Source: Haloechinothrix alba (GTDB lineage Bacteria > Actinomycetota > Actinomycetes > Mycobacteriales > Pseudonocardiaceae). Taken from it: a stretch of 64,000 nt of DNA. The DNA is taken from contig NZ_FZNW01000005.1 of the NCBI RefSeq assembly GCF_900188115.1, forward strand, positions 124,001-188,000, written 5' to 3'. The position numbers and the translations under genes were made by a program. Shown in pieces: positions 16,290-25,381 of the stretch (position 1 is the stretch's first letter; each line of letters begins with the position of its first letter). Below the pieces are notes generated by a model. The model did not search any database. It saw nothing but the letters and a program-made list of their open reading frames with translations, and was not told the origin of the DNA.

Positions 16290-17222
16290 TCAGCCGCGCC
16301 CGTGCGGTGTCAGCCACGCTTCCGGGTCGGGGCCCTTGGGCACGATCTGGGTCGGGTTGATGCTGGTGTGTACCACGTAGTAGTGGGTCTTGATCTGCTC
16401 GAAGTCGATCGTTTCACCGAAACCGGGGGTTTGGTAGAGGTCGCGGGCGTACGCCCACAGCACGGGCATCTCCGACAGCTTCTGCCGGTTGCACTTGAAG
16501 TGGCCGTGGTAGACGGCGTCGAAGCGGACCAGTGTGGTGAACAGCCGGATGTCTGCCTCCGTGATGGTGTCCCCCATCAGGTACCGACGCCCCGCCAGCC
16601 GTTCCTCGAGCCAGTCGAGGCTCGTCCACAGCCGGTCGTAGGCCTCCTCGTAGGCCTCCTGGGATCCGGCGAAGCCGCAACGGTAGACGCCGTTGTTGAT
16701 CTCGGTGAAGATTCGCTCCATGACCACGTCCATCTCCTCGCGGAGCGCGGCGGGCCACAGGTCCGGTGCATCCGGCTTGATGTAGTCGGTCCACTCGTGC
16801 CAGAAATCGTGGGTGATCCACGGGAAGTCGTTGGTGACCAGCTTCCCGCTGGAAACCTCGACGATCGCGGGCACCGTGATACCGCGTCGGTAGTCCGGGA
16901 ACCGCCGGAAGTACGCCTCCTGCAGCCGCTCGATACCCAGCACCGGGTCACGGCCGCCCGGGTCGAGGTCGAAGGTCCAGCTGCGCTCGTCATGGGTGGG
17001 GCCGGGTTGCCCGAGCGAGATCACATCCTCCAGCCCGAGCAGCTTGCGGACGATGACGCTCCGGTTCGCCCACGGGCACGCAGGAGCTGCGATCAGTCGG
17101 TACCGGTCCGGCTCGACGGGCCACAACTCGCCGTCGACCGGCCCGTGCTCGGGCCTGCGGGCATCCTTGGTGATCCGGTCCGGCACGTAGTTCATATCCC
17201 GGCGGAACGACTTGTCGGCCAT
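16290..17222 (-). CDS. Glutathionyl/mycothionyl-hydroquinone reductase-like GST protein
   Basis: 310 residues of the Xi-class glutathione transferase (YqjG/PcpF, S-glutathionyl-hydroquinone reductase) family. The catalytic motif APACPWANRSVI is at about residues 46-57 with Cys in CPWA. ITVPAIVEVSSGKLVTNDFP completes the thioredoxin fold. The helical domain holds NNGVYRCGFAGSQEAYEEA and RYLMGDTITEADIRLFTTLVRFD. Actinobacteria lack glutathione, so mycothiol is the likely cosubstrate (inference). It fits the quinone-detoxification theme of this region. Divergent from fadD. Confidence 0.87.
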   Translation of the reverse strand: MADKSFRRDMNYVPDRITKDARRPEHGPVDGELWPVEPDRYRLIAAPACPWANRSVIVRKLLGLEDVISLGQPGPTHDERSWTFDLDPGGRDPVLGIERLQEAYFRRFPDYRRGITVPAIVEVSSGKLVTNDFPWITHDFWHEWTDYIKPDAPDLWPAALREEMDVVMERIFTEINNGVYRCGFAGSQEAYEEAYDRLWTSLDWLEERLAGRRYLMGDTITEADIRLFTTLVRFDAVYHGHFKCNRQKLSEMPVLWAYARDLYQTPGFGETIDFEQIKTHYYVVHTSINPTQIVPKGPDPEAWLTPHGRG

Positions 17223-17337
17223 ACGCCCAGCCTACGTCCGGCCGGCCCGCGATGTCGGCCCGCCGAACGGCGGCGTCAGCCGCAGGGCGATCGGGACGAG
17301 TCGATCCTCGGGCGGTGAACCGCTCCGGGCGTCAGGC

Positions 17338-17353
17338 ACCCACTTTTGTGGGT
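17338..17353. promoter_or_regulatory. Small hairpin/palindrome upstream of fadD
   Basis: ACCCAC-TTTT-GTGGGT, a perfect 6-bp-arm repeat in the divergent region between the GST-like gene and fadD, 77 bp before the fadD start. Operator or RNA hairpin; no further support. Confidence 0.3.
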
Positions 17354-17429
17354 AGCCGGTTGAGCGCACCGCGGCGAGGGTGGCGTACTTCACCCCGTTA
17401 CCCAGCACATCACGACGACCGGAGGGTCC

Positions 17430-19070
17430 ATGTACGCAGCGACGCCGCAACGCCCGAGCTACGCGTCAGGCACGTCCGAGGTCCCGCTGCTCGGTGACAC
17501 GATCGGCGACAACCTCGCCCACACCGTCGCGGCGTTCGGTGACCGTGAGGCGCTGGTCGACCACCCGAGCGGCAGGCGCTGGACGTACCGGGAGTTCGCC
17601 GCGGACGTCGACGCCGTCGCGCTCGGCCTCGCCGCGCGCGGTGTCGGCAAGGGTGACCGGGTGGGCATCTGGTCCCCGAACTGTCCGGAATGGACGCTTG
17701 TGCAGTACGCGACGGCGAAGCTCGGCGCGATCCTGGTCAACATCAACCCGGCCTACCGCACGCACGAGCTGACCTACGTCCTCAACCAGGCCGGTATCAG
17801 CACCCTCATCTCGGCGTCCGGCTTCAAGTCGTCGGACTACGTCGCCATGATCGACGAGGCTCGGCCGGACTGCCCTACCCTGAGCGACGTGCTGGTTCTC
17901 GGCACCCCCGAGTGGCACGACCTGCTCGCCACGGGTGCGGCCGCCGACCGCGCCAGGCTCGACGACATCGCGGCCACCCTCTCGCCGGACGACCCGATCA
18001 ACATCCAGTACACCTCGGGCACGACCGGGTTCCCCAAGGGCGCGACGCTGTCGCACCACAACATCCTCAACAACGGCTTCTTCGTCGGCGAGCTGTGCGG
18101 CTACACCGAGGCCGACCGGATCTGCATCCCGGTGCCGTTCTACCACTGTTTCGGCATGGTGATGGGCAATCTCGCCGCCACGAGCCACGGCGCCTGCATG
18201 GTCATCCCCGCGCCCGGTTTCGACGCCGCAACGACACTGGAGACCGTTGCCGCCGAGCGCTGCACCTCGCTGTACGGCGTGCCCACGATGTTCATCGCCG
18301 AGCTGTCCGAGCCGTCGCTCGACGAGTACGACGTGTCGAGCCTGCGCACCGGGATCATGGCGGGCGCTCCCTGCCCGGCCGAGATCATGAAGCAGGTCAT
18401 CGACCGGCTGGGCATGCGCGAGGTCACCATCTGCTATGGCATGACGGAGACGTCACCGGTGTCGATGCAGACCCGTACCGACGACACCATCGAGCGCCGG
18501 GTGTCGACGGTGGGGCGGGTGCACCCGCACCTCGAGGTGAAGATCATCGACCCGGAATCCGGACTGACCGTGCCACGCGGCACCCCTGGCGAGTTCTGCA
18601 CCCGCGGCTACTCGGTGATGCTCGGGTACTGGCAGCAGGCGGACGAAACGGCCGAGGCCATCGACGCCGCACGCTGGATGCACACCGGCGACATCGCCGT
18701 GATGGATGACGAGGGGTACGTCCAGATCACCGGCCGCATCAAGGACATGATCATCCGGGGTGGCGAGAACATCTACCCGCGCGAGATCGAGGAGTTCCTG
18801 CATACCCACCCCGACATCGTCGATGCGCAGGTTATCGGCGTGCCGGACGAGCGGTACGGCGAGGAGACGATGGCGTGGGTCATCCTCCGCGACGGCGCCG
18901 AGCCGATGACCGCCGAGTCGCTGCGGGAGTTCGCCACCGGCAGGCTCACGCACTACAAGATCCCCCGTTACGTGCACGTCGTCGACGAGTTCCCGATGAC
19001 CGTCACCGGCAAGGTGCGCAAGGTCGACATGCGTGAGCAGGCACGCGAGATCCTCTCCGGAGGTCGCTGA
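17430..19070 (+). CDS. Acyl-CoA synthetase (AMP-binding, FadD type)
   Basis: 546-residue adenylate-forming enzyme that activates a fatty or aryl acid to its CoA thioester. Core motif [18 protein letters not shown] at about residue 194, [10 protein letters not shown] (A5), [20 protein letters not shown] (A7/A8), [20 protein letters not shown] and the catalytic lysine region [14 protein letters not shown] near the C-terminus are all intact. GGAGGGTCC stands just before ATG 17430. A GAF-LuxR regulator gene follows after 29 bp and may be cotranscribed. The substrate is likely a medium- or long-chain acid. Confidence 0.9.
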   Translation: MYAATPQRPSYASGTSEVPLLGDTIGDNLAHTVAAFGDREALVDHPSGRRWTYREFAADVDAVALGLAARGVGKGDRVGIWSPNCPEWTLVQYATAKLGAILVNINPAYRTHELTYVLNQAGISTLISASGFKSSDYVAMIDEARPDCPTLSDVLVLGTPEWHDLLATGAAADRARLDDIAATLSPDDPINIQYTSGTTGFPKGATLSHHNILNNGFFVGELCGYTEADRICIPVPFYHCFGMVMGNLAATSHGACMVIPAPGFDAATTLETVAAERCTSLYGVPTMFIAELSEPSLDEYDVSSLRTGIMAGAPCPAEIMKQVIDRLGMREVTICYGMTETSPVSMQTRTDDTIERRVSTVGRVHPHLEVKIIDPESGLTVPRGTPGEFCTRGYSVMLGYWQQADETAEAIDAARWMHTGDIAVMDDEGYVQITGRIKDMIIRGGENIYPREIEEFLHTHPDIVDAQVIGVPDERYGEETMAWVILRDGAEPMTAESLREFATGRLTHYKIPRYVHVVDEFPMTVTGKVRKVDMREQAREILSGGR

Positions 19071-19099
19071 TCAGGCAATTCCTGTGCGACACTTGCCAG

Positions 19100-19930
19100 A
19101 TGCCGCGAGCACGGTTAGAGGGCCTGGTCGAGCGGATCCGGAGTTCGGCCGGACTCGACGGCTCGTTCGGCGCGGAGATAGCGCCCCGTAGCGACCGGTA
19201 CCTGATCGACCGGGTGTCCGGGCAGCGCATGGACCCGCTGAACGGCGTCGTCGTCGAGGCCGGCGCCGGCATCGGCGGCAAGGCGATGCTGCTGGGCAGG
19301 CCGATGGCGGTCACCGACTACCAGCGCGCCGACTGCATCACGCACGACTTCGACCAGCCGGTCGCACAGTCGGGACTACGGTCGATCCTGGCGATTCCGG
19401 TGTTGCTGGACGGCGTGCCGCGCGCGATGATCTACGGCGCCCTGCGCAGCGCGAACCCGATCAGCGACCGGCGGATCGACATCGCCTACCGGCTGATCAA
19501 CCAATACCGGTTCGACCTGCGGGTGGACGACGAGGTGGCACGCCGGTTCGACGAGCTCGACACCGCGGCGGGTGCCCGGGAGTCGGCACACTTGCGCGAG
19601 CAGCTACGCGCCGTCCACGCCGAGGCGCGCGCTCTCGCCGACGAGGTCACCGACCCCGAGCTGCGGGCCCGCATCGAGGCGTTGTCCGTGCGGGCCGGTG
19701 GCGGCGGGCAACCGAGCGAGCCGCCTCAGGCCGACTACCAGCTCACCCGCCGCGAGCTGGACGTCGTGGTGCAGGTCGCGGCCGGGCTGTCCAACGCCGA
19801 CGTCGCCTGCCGGCTCGGGCTCGCCCCCGCGACCGTCAAGGCCTACCTCAAGACGGCCATGCGCAAGACCGGCGTGCACAACCGGCTGGCGCTGATCGCG
19901 GCGTGCCGCCGGGCCGGGCTGATTACCTAG
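19100..19930 (+). CDS. GAF-domain LuxR-type transcriptional regulator
   Basis: 276 residues. The N-terminal half (about 20-150) is a GAF-like sensor: VVEAGAGIGGKAMLLGRPMA, DYQRADCITHDFD, GLRSILAIPVLLDGVPRAMI. A helical linker rich in Glu and Arg follows (ESAHLREQLRAVHAEARALA). The C-terminus is a LuxR/GerE HTH: LTRRELDVVVQVAAGLSNAD, then LGLAPATVKAYLKTAMRKTG. No receiver aspartate is present, so it is ligand- rather than phosphorylation-controlled. Placed directly after fadD and probably senses an acyl-CoA or related aromatic ligand (inference). Confidence 0.83.
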   Translation: MPRARLEGLVERIRSSAGLDGSFGAEIAPRSDRYLIDRVSGQRMDPLNGVVVEAGAGIGGKAMLLGRPMAVTDYQRADCITHDFDQPVAQSGLRSILAIPVLLDGVPRAMIYGALRSANPISDRRIDIAYRLINQYRFDLRVDDEVARRFDELDTAAGARESAHLREQLRAVHAEARALADEVTDPELRARIEALSVRAGGGGQPSEPPQADYQLTRRELDVVVQVAAGLSNADVACRLGLAPATVKAYLKTAMRKTGVHNRLALIAACRRAGLIT

Positions 19931-20240
19931 CGGCAGTCATGTCGCGACTCGCTGGCGGTGATCGGCAACGACTCCAAGGATCGGAACACGTCCGCGCGGC
20001 CCTGCTGGTCTGCGGCGGCTGCGACATGCACGTCCAGTTCGACATCAGCATCGACCTGGTGATCCGCGGCCTTGACGCCCACCTCGGCACCACCCGGCCG
20101 GCCGAGGCCGCCGGCGACTTCTGGGCAACCAGCTCGTCCTGAGCAGTGGGACGCGTGTCCGGCGGTGCGATCGTCGCTGTCCTGGAGGTCGCAGCCGCCG
20201 ACCTCACCGGCCTCCCGGACCTCGATTCGCGCTGCCGGTC
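19931..20240. other. 310-bp stretch without an assigned gene
   Basis: One rightward open frame from ATG 19939 to 20142 encodes 67 residues with ALLVCGGCDMHVQFDISIDL in its middle. It has no Shine-Dalgarno and no family resemblance, and may be a relic. No strong hairpin was found. Convergent genes flank the stretch. Confidence 0.3.
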
Positions 20241-21134
20241 TCAGCGGCGTTCGTCGGCCACGGCGGCACGAACCGCAGGGGCGATGTCGTCGGCGAAGGC
20301 GCGGATCTGGTCAGGGTCGTCCCCGTCGGTGCCGAGCACGAAGGTGTCCATGCCGTACTCCAGGACGAGCTCGGTGAGCTGGTCGATCCACTGTTCGGCC
20401 GGACCGTGCAGCAATCCGCGGGATCCGGTGGTGGTGATCGTGCCGAAGATGTTGTAGATGCGCTGGATCCGGGCGGGATCACGGCCCGCGTCGTGAGCGG
20501 CGTCGTCGATACGGGCGTGCTTGTCGGCAAGATCGTCCGGCGCCACGTAACTCGACGATGGTACCCAGCCGTCTGCTGAGCGTCCGACCTCTGCGAGCAG
20601 GCGTGGGCCGAGCACGCCGAGCCACAGGCCGATGGGGTGCGCGGGTGCGGGTCCGGGGTGCACCCCGGACAGCTGGTAGTAGGTGCCGTCGACTCGTGCG
20701 GATGGTGCACCGGACCACATGGCTCGGATCACCGCGACCGCCTCGGTCAGTGCCGTCGCGGCCTGACCGGGGCTGCGTACCGGCCCGCCCATGGCACCGA
20801 TGGCTTTCCAGAACGCTCCGGCACCCAGGCCCAGCTCGACGCGCCCGCCGGACAGCAGGTCGAGGCTGGCAGCGGCTTTCGCGAGCACCGCCGGTGCGCG
20901 CAGGGGCAGGCTCGCTACGTCGGGGAAGACGCGAACGTGGTGCGTGCGGGCGAGGATGGTGGCCATCAGGGACCAGGTGTCCAGGTAGCGCTGCTGGTAC
21001 GGATGGTCCTGGATACCGATCAGGTCCAGCCCCCGTTCATCGCTCACGGAAGCGACATGCAGCGTGTGGTCCACAGCTTCGGCATCCGGCGTGATGAATA
21101 CGCCGAACTGCAACTCGCGCCCGTAGTCACCCAT
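20241..21134 (-). CDS. LLM-class (luciferase-like) flavin/F420 oxidoreductase
   Basis: 297 residues of the bacterial luciferase-like TIM-barrel family: LQFGVFITPDA, DLIGIQDHPYQQRYLDTWSL, VFPDVASLPLRAPAVLAKAA, LDLLSGGRVELGLGAGAFW and PIGLWLGVLGPRLLAEVGR are characteristic. Actinobacterial members usually bind F420 rather than FMN; this is inferred. GGAACGGGAC lies before ATG 21134. The gene is the last of a leftward series after the MhqD/MhqO-type genes, with an 83-bp gap, and may share their oxidative or quinone role. Confidence 0.85.
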   Translation of the reverse strand: MGDYGRELQFGVFITPDAEAVDHTLHVASVSDERGLDLIGIQDHPYQQRYLDTWSLMATILARTHHVRVFPDVASLPLRAPAVLAKAAASLDLLSGGRVELGLGAGAFWKAIGAMGGPVRSPGQAATALTEAVAVIRAMWSGAPSARVDGTYYQLSGVHPGPAPAHPIGLWLGVLGPRLLAEVGRSADGWVPSSSYVAPDDLADKHARIDDAAHDAGRDPARIQRIYNIFGTITTTGSRGLLHGPAEQWIDQLTELVLEYGMDTFVLGTDGDDPDQIRAFADDIAPAVRAAVADERR

Positions 21135-21217
21135 GTCCCGTTCCTTTCCGTGCGGTGGGTCCCTGCGTCAACAGGCGGCTGACGCCCCCGGTCTCGCACC
21201 GCCGGTCACACGGCCGG

Positions 21218-21850
21218 TCACACGTGGTTCGCTCCGTGCAGGAACTCGGCCACAGCCGGGAGCACCTGTGGATCGATCGTGTGCCCACCCTGGTGAGTGT
21301 GGACGCTCACCGTCGCTCCCGCCGCACGAAGCTGCTCGGTGAGCGTGGCGGTGTGTTCGGGGGTGGCCATCGGGTCGGCCTGCCCGTTGACCACCGCGAC
21401 CCGTTTGCCGCTCAGGTCCGCTCGCGGCGGGGTGCGGAACGGAACCATCGCGGCAAGCAGCACCGCTCCGGCCAGCGCCGCCGGTCTGCGCAGGAGGGTC
21501 GCGGAAGCGATGTTGGCGCCGTTGGAGAACCCGACCGCGCGCCACGTGCCGGGCTCGACGTCGTACTCCTGCTCCGCCGCGGTGAGGAACTCGGTGAGCT
21601 CGTCGACCCGGGTACGCAGGTCCTCCTCGTCGAACACCCCCTCGCGCAGGCGGCGGAAGAACCGGGGCATGCCGTTCTCCAGCACCGACCCGCGCACGGA
21701 CAGCACCGGTGCCGTGGGTGCGAGGTGATCGCGCAACGGCAGCAGGTCGTGTTCGTCACCGCCGGTGCCGTGCAGCAACAACAGCGGAGCTTCCGGCGTG
21801 TCCGAGGCGCCCGGCAACCACACGTGGGGGCGGTCCAATGTGGCGGTCAT
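21218..21850 (-). CDS. mhqD: Carboxylesterase/phospholipase-type hydrolase, MhqD-like
   Basis: 210-residue alpha/beta hydrolase: oxyanion LLLLHGTGGDEHDLLPL, nucleophile elbow VGFSNGANIA (Ser in GFSNG), acid in VVNGQADPMATP and histidine in HQGGHTIDP. This fits the MhqD/YodD-type carboxylesterases that accompany hydroquinone-specific dioxygenases in Bacillus. ATG 21850 was chosen over a longer frame because it overlaps the stop of the upstream ring-cleavage gene (ATGA) and gives the normal length. Substrate unknown; esters or adducts of quinones are inferred. Confidence 0.82.
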   Translation of the reverse strand: MTATLDRPHVWLPGASDTPEAPLLLLHGTGGDEHDLLPLRDHLAPTAPVLSVRGSVLENGMPRFFRRLREGVFDEEDLRTRVDELTEFLTAAEQEYDVEPGTWRAVGFSNGANIASATLLRRPAALAGAVLLAAMVPFRTPPRADLSGKRVAVVNGQADPMATPEHTATLTEQLRAAGATVSVHTHQGGHTIDPQVLPAVAEFLHGANHV

Positions 21851-22824
21851 GACGTGGTCCTTTCCGCGAGTTCCGGGTTGTTCTCGGCCGGCAGCGACAG
21901 GTCGGGCAGAGCGGCCTCGATCTGCTCGCGATCGGGCTCCAACCACGGTGGCAGTTTCAGCGCCCTACCGAGTTCCAGCAAGGGCTCGTCGATGTTGAAC
22001 CCGGGCTGGTCCGTCGCGATCTCCAACAGCGTCCCGCCGGGTTCGCGGAAGTAGATCGAGCGGAAGTACTGCCGGTCGAGGATCGAGGTCACTTGCGCTC
22101 CCCGCTCGACGAGCTCCGCACGCCACCGTTCCTGCGTGGCCTCGTCCGGCGCACGCCATGCCACGTGGTGCACGGTACCGCCTGCCACGAGCCCGTGCGG
22201 ACCGTTCGGGGAGGCCACCACGTCCACCAAACTGCCCGGTTCGCCCGTTCCGGCGGCGAACCGGAGCCGGTTGCCGTCCTGGCCTGCTGCGTGCAGCCCC
22301 AGCTCCTCCAGCATCGCGACAGTGCCGGACTCGCTTGCGGTGGACAGCGTCACCGAGTGCAGCCCGCGAACCCCGTGCTCGGGCGGGATGACCCCGTTGT
22401 CCCACGGGTCGCGCGGGTCCCCTTGCGGATGGGCCACCAGCGCCAGCTCGAGTCCGTCCGGATCGTTGAAGGTCAGCGCCGCCTCACCGTCGCGTTCGCT
22501 GATATCGCTGACCTCGATCCCCAGGTCCCGCAGGTGCTTGCGCCACCAGCCGATCGAGGCTGCCGGTACCGAGAACGCGGTCGTCGTGGCCTGCCCTGTC
22601 CCGCCTCGACCCGGCGGTACCTGGCCGAACGGGAAGAAGGTCAACAACGTGCCCGGACGGCCGGACTCATCGCCGTAGTACAGGTGATAGACGTCCGGGG
22701 CGTCGAAGTTGACCGTCGTCTTGACCAGCCGAAGCCCGAGCGTGCGCAGGTAGAACTCCGCATTGCGTCGCGGGTCACCCGCGATGGCTGTCACGTGGTG
22801 CAGCCCGCTGGTTGCCAGAGCCAT
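21847..22824 (-). CDS. mhqO: Ring-cleaving dioxygenase-like VOC protein, MhqO-like
   Basis: 325 residues with two VOC modules. Module 1: GLHHVTAIAGDPRRNAEFYLRTLGLRLVKTTVNFD and YHLYYGDESGRPGTLLTFFP. Module 2: RGLHSVTLSTASESGTVAML, GTVHHVAWRAPDEATQE and FREPGGTLLEIATDQPGF. Metal-ligand positions His (GLHHV), His (VHHVA) and Glu (LLEIA) are present, as in extradiol-type MhqO/MhqA. The C-terminal tail LPPWLEPDREQIEAALP is typical. It leads a two-gene unit with the esterase. A frameshifted paralogue lies at 50732-51747. MhqO homologues cleave hydroquinones in Bacillus. Confidence 0.87.
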   Translation of the reverse strand: MALATSGLHHVTAIAGDPRRNAEFYLRTLGLRLVKTTVNFDAPDVYHLYYGDESGRPGTLLTFFPFGQVPPGRGGTGQATTTAFSVPAASIGWWRKHLRDLGIEVSDISERDGEAALTFNDPDGLELALVAHPQGDPRDPWDNGVIPPEHGVRGLHSVTLSTASESGTVAMLEELGLHAAGQDGNRLRFAAGTGEPGSLVDVVASPNGPHGLVAGGTVHHVAWRAPDEATQERWRAELVERGAQVTSILDRQYFRSIYFREPGGTLLEIATDQPGFNIDEPLLELGRALKLPPWLEPDREQIEAALPDLSLPAENNPELAERTTS

Positions 22825-22949
22825 GCTTGCTCTCCTCTCCGGAGCGGTTGGTCCGGCCGCCGTCCGGCAGACAGGGCCGGCCGTAGGCTGGTCGTGGCTG
22901 CCGGAACACTCTATGGCGGCCGGACCAGAGCTTCAGGCGTGTCGCATCG

Positions 22950-23567
22950 TCACGCCGCACGAACGTTCGTCATCGCGGCCGCGATGGCCACGACACGCTT
23001 GCCCTGCACGCTCGCGGCGGTCCGGGTGTCCTCGTCGACGGGCAGCTGACCGTTGCCATCCACGTGGCTGGTGCCGTACGGGTTGCCGTCAACGAACTTC
23101 GCCGGGTCGGTGTAGCCGGGGCTGGCGATGATCCCGCCGAAGTGATGGATGGTGTTGTACAGGGCGAGCAGGGTGGATTCCTGCCCACCGTGCCGCGTGG
23201 CGCTGGAGACGAACCCGCTGTACACCTTGTCGGCCAGTAAACCCTGCTGCCACTGCGGCCCGAGCGTGTCGAGGAACTGCTTCAGCTGCGCGGCCACGTT
23301 GCCGTACCGCGTCGGCGAACCGAAAACCACCGCATCGGCCCACACCACGTCATCGGGGGTGGCCTCGGGGATGTGCCTGGTCGACTCCACGTTCTCGCGC
23401 CAAGCCGGATTGGAATCGATCGCCTCGTCCGGAGCCAGTTCGGCTGCCCGGCGTACGCGGACCTCCGCCCCCTCGGCCTCGGCGGTCTTGGCCAGTACCG
23501 ACGCCATTTCCGCGATCGTGCCCGTTGCCGAGTAGTAGATCACGCTCAGCTTGACCGGCTGGTTCAT
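22950..23567 (-). CDS. wrbA: NAD(P)H:quinone oxidoreductase, WrbA-like flavodoxin
   Basis: 205 residues: flavodoxin phosphate loop VIYYSATGTIAEMA at the N-terminus, FGSPTRYGNVAAQLKQFLDTLGPQW, SSATRHGGQESTLLALYNTIHHFG and PYGTSHVDGNG, the diagnostic WrbA stretches. It performs two-electron reduction of quinones, avoiding semiquinones. The start is ATG 23567, with GGAGGACAGGACGAC before it. Divergent from a MarR gene across paired operators, and followed leftward by the mhqO/mhqD pair, making a quinone-detoxification module. Confidence 0.9.
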   Translation of the reverse strand: MNQPVKLSVIYYSATGTIAEMASVLAKTAEAEGAEVRVRRAAELAPDEAIDSNPAWRENVESTRHIPEATPDDVVWADAVVFGSPTRYGNVAAQLKQFLDTLGPQWQQGLLADKVYSGFVSSATRHGGQESTLLALYNTIHHFGGIIASPGYTDPAKFVDGNPYGTSHVDGNGQLPVDEDTRTAASVQGKRVVAIAAAMTNVRAA

Positions 23568-23681
23568 GTCGTCCTGTCCTCCTTCGGTGGCATTCCGGCA
23601 CGGCCGGAATGCGTGCGCTGCTTCGTCCTGCCGGGCGCTCGCCCTCGTCGGACTCGAGATCCGATACGGCCGCACCCAGAT

Positions 23682-23697
23682 AGTTGACGTATCACCA
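23682..23697. promoter_or_regulatory. MarR operator half 1
   Basis: AGTTGACGTATCACCA in the wrbA-marR divergent region. It matches, in inverted orientation and at 13 of 16 positions, the box at 23716-23731. It is close to TTGAC-N-GTCA-type dyad symmetry within itself. Confidence 0.6.
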
Positions 23698-23715
23698 AAG
23701 ATAATAGAGCTAACA

Positions 23716-23731
23716 TGGTGACGTGTCAACT
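23716..23731. promoter_or_regulatory. MarR operator half 2
   Basis: TGGTGACGTGTCAACT, the inverted partner of the box at 23682-23697, with 18 bp between them. It lies about 20 bp before the marR GTG, so binding would block both promoters. Confidence 0.6.
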
Positions 23732-23751
23732 ACTCCGCTACACTGGCAGGT

Positions 23752-24213
23752 GTGACCGACCCTCGCTGGCTGACCGAACACGAGCAGCGCGCCTGGCGCG
23801 GCTACCTCGACATGCACGCTCGCCTGACCGCCCGCCTGCACCGGGACCTCCAGGCCGACTCCGGGCTGTCGCTGTCCGACTTCGACGTGCTGGTCCAGCT
23901 CACCGATCGAGACGACGAGCGCGCCCGCGTGCTCGAACTGGCCCAGGCACTGCAGTGGGAGAAGAGCCGCCTGTCGCATCACCTCGCACGCATGGAGCGC
24001 CGCGGCCTCGTCGAACGCCAGGAGTGCCCCGATGACGCGCGGGGCGCGTTCATCGCGCTGACCGCTCAGGGCCGTCGCACGATCGAACAGGCCGCTCCCC
24101 AACACGTGAACACGGTCCGTGACCTGGTCTTCGACCAGCTCACCGCCGAGCAGGTCGACACCCTGCTCGCGATCAGCACACAAGTGCAGGCGCGGCTCGA
24201 CGACACGCAGTGA
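23752..24213 (+). CDS. MarR family regulator
   Basis: 153 residues from GTG 23752. Winged-helix core: SLSDFDVLVQLTDRDDERARVLELAQALQWEKSRLSHHLARMERRGLV, then the wing VERQECPDDARGAFIALTAQGRR. No conserved N-terminal redox cysteine of the OhrR/MhqR type is seen; the one cysteine is in the wing (QECPDD). Divergent from wrbA with a pair of inverted 16-bp boxes between the starts. It is most likely the repressor of the quinone-detoxification genes. Confidence 0.88.
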   Translation: MTDPRWLTEHEQRAWRGYLDMHARLTARLHRDLQADSGLSLSDFDVLVQLTDRDDERARVLELAQALQWEKSRLSHHLARMERRGLVERQECPDDARGAFIALTAQGRRTIEQAAPQHVNTVRDLVFDQLTAEQVDTLLAISTQVQARLDDTQ

Positions 24214-24263
24214 CCACCGTGGCCGCGTCCGCCGATGTGTGCTCGGAGGGGTCGCTGCTCGGG

Positions 24264-24728
24264 TTACGTCCCGGCCGTAACGGCGGTGTCGGGTTCGCGG
24301 TTCCAGCCCTTGACGGAGAAGGACACGCCCTCACGGTAGGCGGTGATCCCGGCTCCGGGATAGTCGATGAGGTCGGCGGGCAGGGCATGGAGGTCGAACC
24401 AGCCGATGCCGAAACACTTGTCGGGTTCGCGGTTGGCGGGTTCGCCGATCCAGCGTGCCGTGGCGAAGAACAGCCCGAGCCGGGGCTCGGGACCGGAGCC
24501 GTTGACGTGGAGCGTGTGCACATGATCCAGGTCGGCGGGGTCGATCAGCACGCCGACTTCTTCCCCGGCCTCGCGCGCAGCGGCGGTCAACGCATCCTCA
24601 CCGGCGTCGAGCTTGCCGGACGGGAGGTGCCACATGCCGTTGAAGCCGCCGCCGCGTCGCCTGGTCAGTAGTAGCCCGGCGTCGCTGAGCAGTAGAACGT
24701 GGACATCGATGAGGTGGCGGTCGGGCAC
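24264..24728 (-). CDS. Nudix hydrolase
   Basis: 154 residues from GTG 24728. The Nudix box is exact: GKLDAGEDALTAAAREAGEE followed by VGV, fitting GX5EX7REUXEEXGU. VHVLLLSDAGLLLTRRRGGG precedes it and MWHLPSGKL leads into it. A longer frame reaches 24857, but its first 40 residues are Arg/Pro-rich without homology, and AGGACC stands 7 bp before the GTG. Probably cleaves nucleotide-sugar or oxidised-nucleotide diphosphates; substrate not assignable. Convergent with marR. Confidence 0.85.
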   Translation of the reverse strand: MPDRHLIDVHVLLLSDAGLLLTRRRGGGFNGMWHLPSGKLDAGEDALTAAAREAGEEVGVLIDPADLDHVHTLHVNGSGPEPRLGLFFATARWIGEPANREPDKCFGIGWFDLHALPADLIDYPGAGITAYREGVSFSVKGWNREPDTAVTAGT

Positions 24729-24991
24729 GACGACGGGTCCTCGCGTGTGGTCTCTGCGGCCAGGCCGGCTACATCCACACAGGTGGCGCATCCGACCTGG
24801 TCGCAGCCTACGCGGTGACCTGTCATTCGTCGGGAGCACGGCCCAGTCGTGTGACATGCTCGGCGATTCGTGTGGCTACCTGCTCCGGCGAACCGCTGCG
24901 CCGCTTGCTCGGTGGCAGGTTGCGCGAGCCCAAGACCTCCTTCAGTACCTGTGCGGCATCGAAGGTAGGAGCATCCCTCGGCTCGTCGCGG

Positions 24992-25381
24992 TCACTCGTG
25001 GCTGGCGATCTGGATGAGGTTCCCGCACGTGTCGTCGAGTACAGCGGTGGTCACAGGCCCCATCCGGGTCGGTTCCTGGGTGAACGTCACCCCACGTTCC
25101 CGCAGCCGTTCGGCCTCCGCAGAAGCGTCGGCGACGGCGAACGACGTGTACGGGATCCCGTCGGCGACGAGCGCCTCCTTGAACGGACGCACGGCAGGGT
25201 GCCCGTCCGGTTCGAGCAACAGCTCGGTTCCGTCCGGCTCCTCCGGCGACACGACCGTGAGCCAGCGCGCATCGCCGAGCGGGATGTCGTTCTTCGCCTG
25301 GAAACCGAGAACATCGGTGTAGAACTTCAACGCCTTGTCCTGGTCGTCCACGAACACGTTCGTCACGTTGATTCGCATCAT
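24992..25381 (-). CDS. VOC family protein (glyoxalase superfamily)
   Basis: 129 residues: MRINVTNVFVDDQDKALKFY, TDVLGFQAKNDIPLGDARWL, LLLEPDGHPAVRPFKEAL and VLDDTCGNLIQIASHE, the standard single-module extradiol/glyoxalase pattern of VOC proteins that follow ArsR genes. Start at ATG 25381 (MMRI) overlaps the arsR stop by 4 bp; the second ATG is 3 bp downstream. Likely cotranscribed and repressed by the ArsR protein. Confidence 0.85.
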   Translation of the reverse strand: MMRINVTNVFVDDQDKALKFYTDVLGFQAKNDIPLGDARWLTVVSPEEPDGTELLLEPDGHPAVRPFKEALVADGIPYTSFAVADASAEAERLRERGVTFTQEPTRMGPVTTAVLDDTCGNLIQIASHE

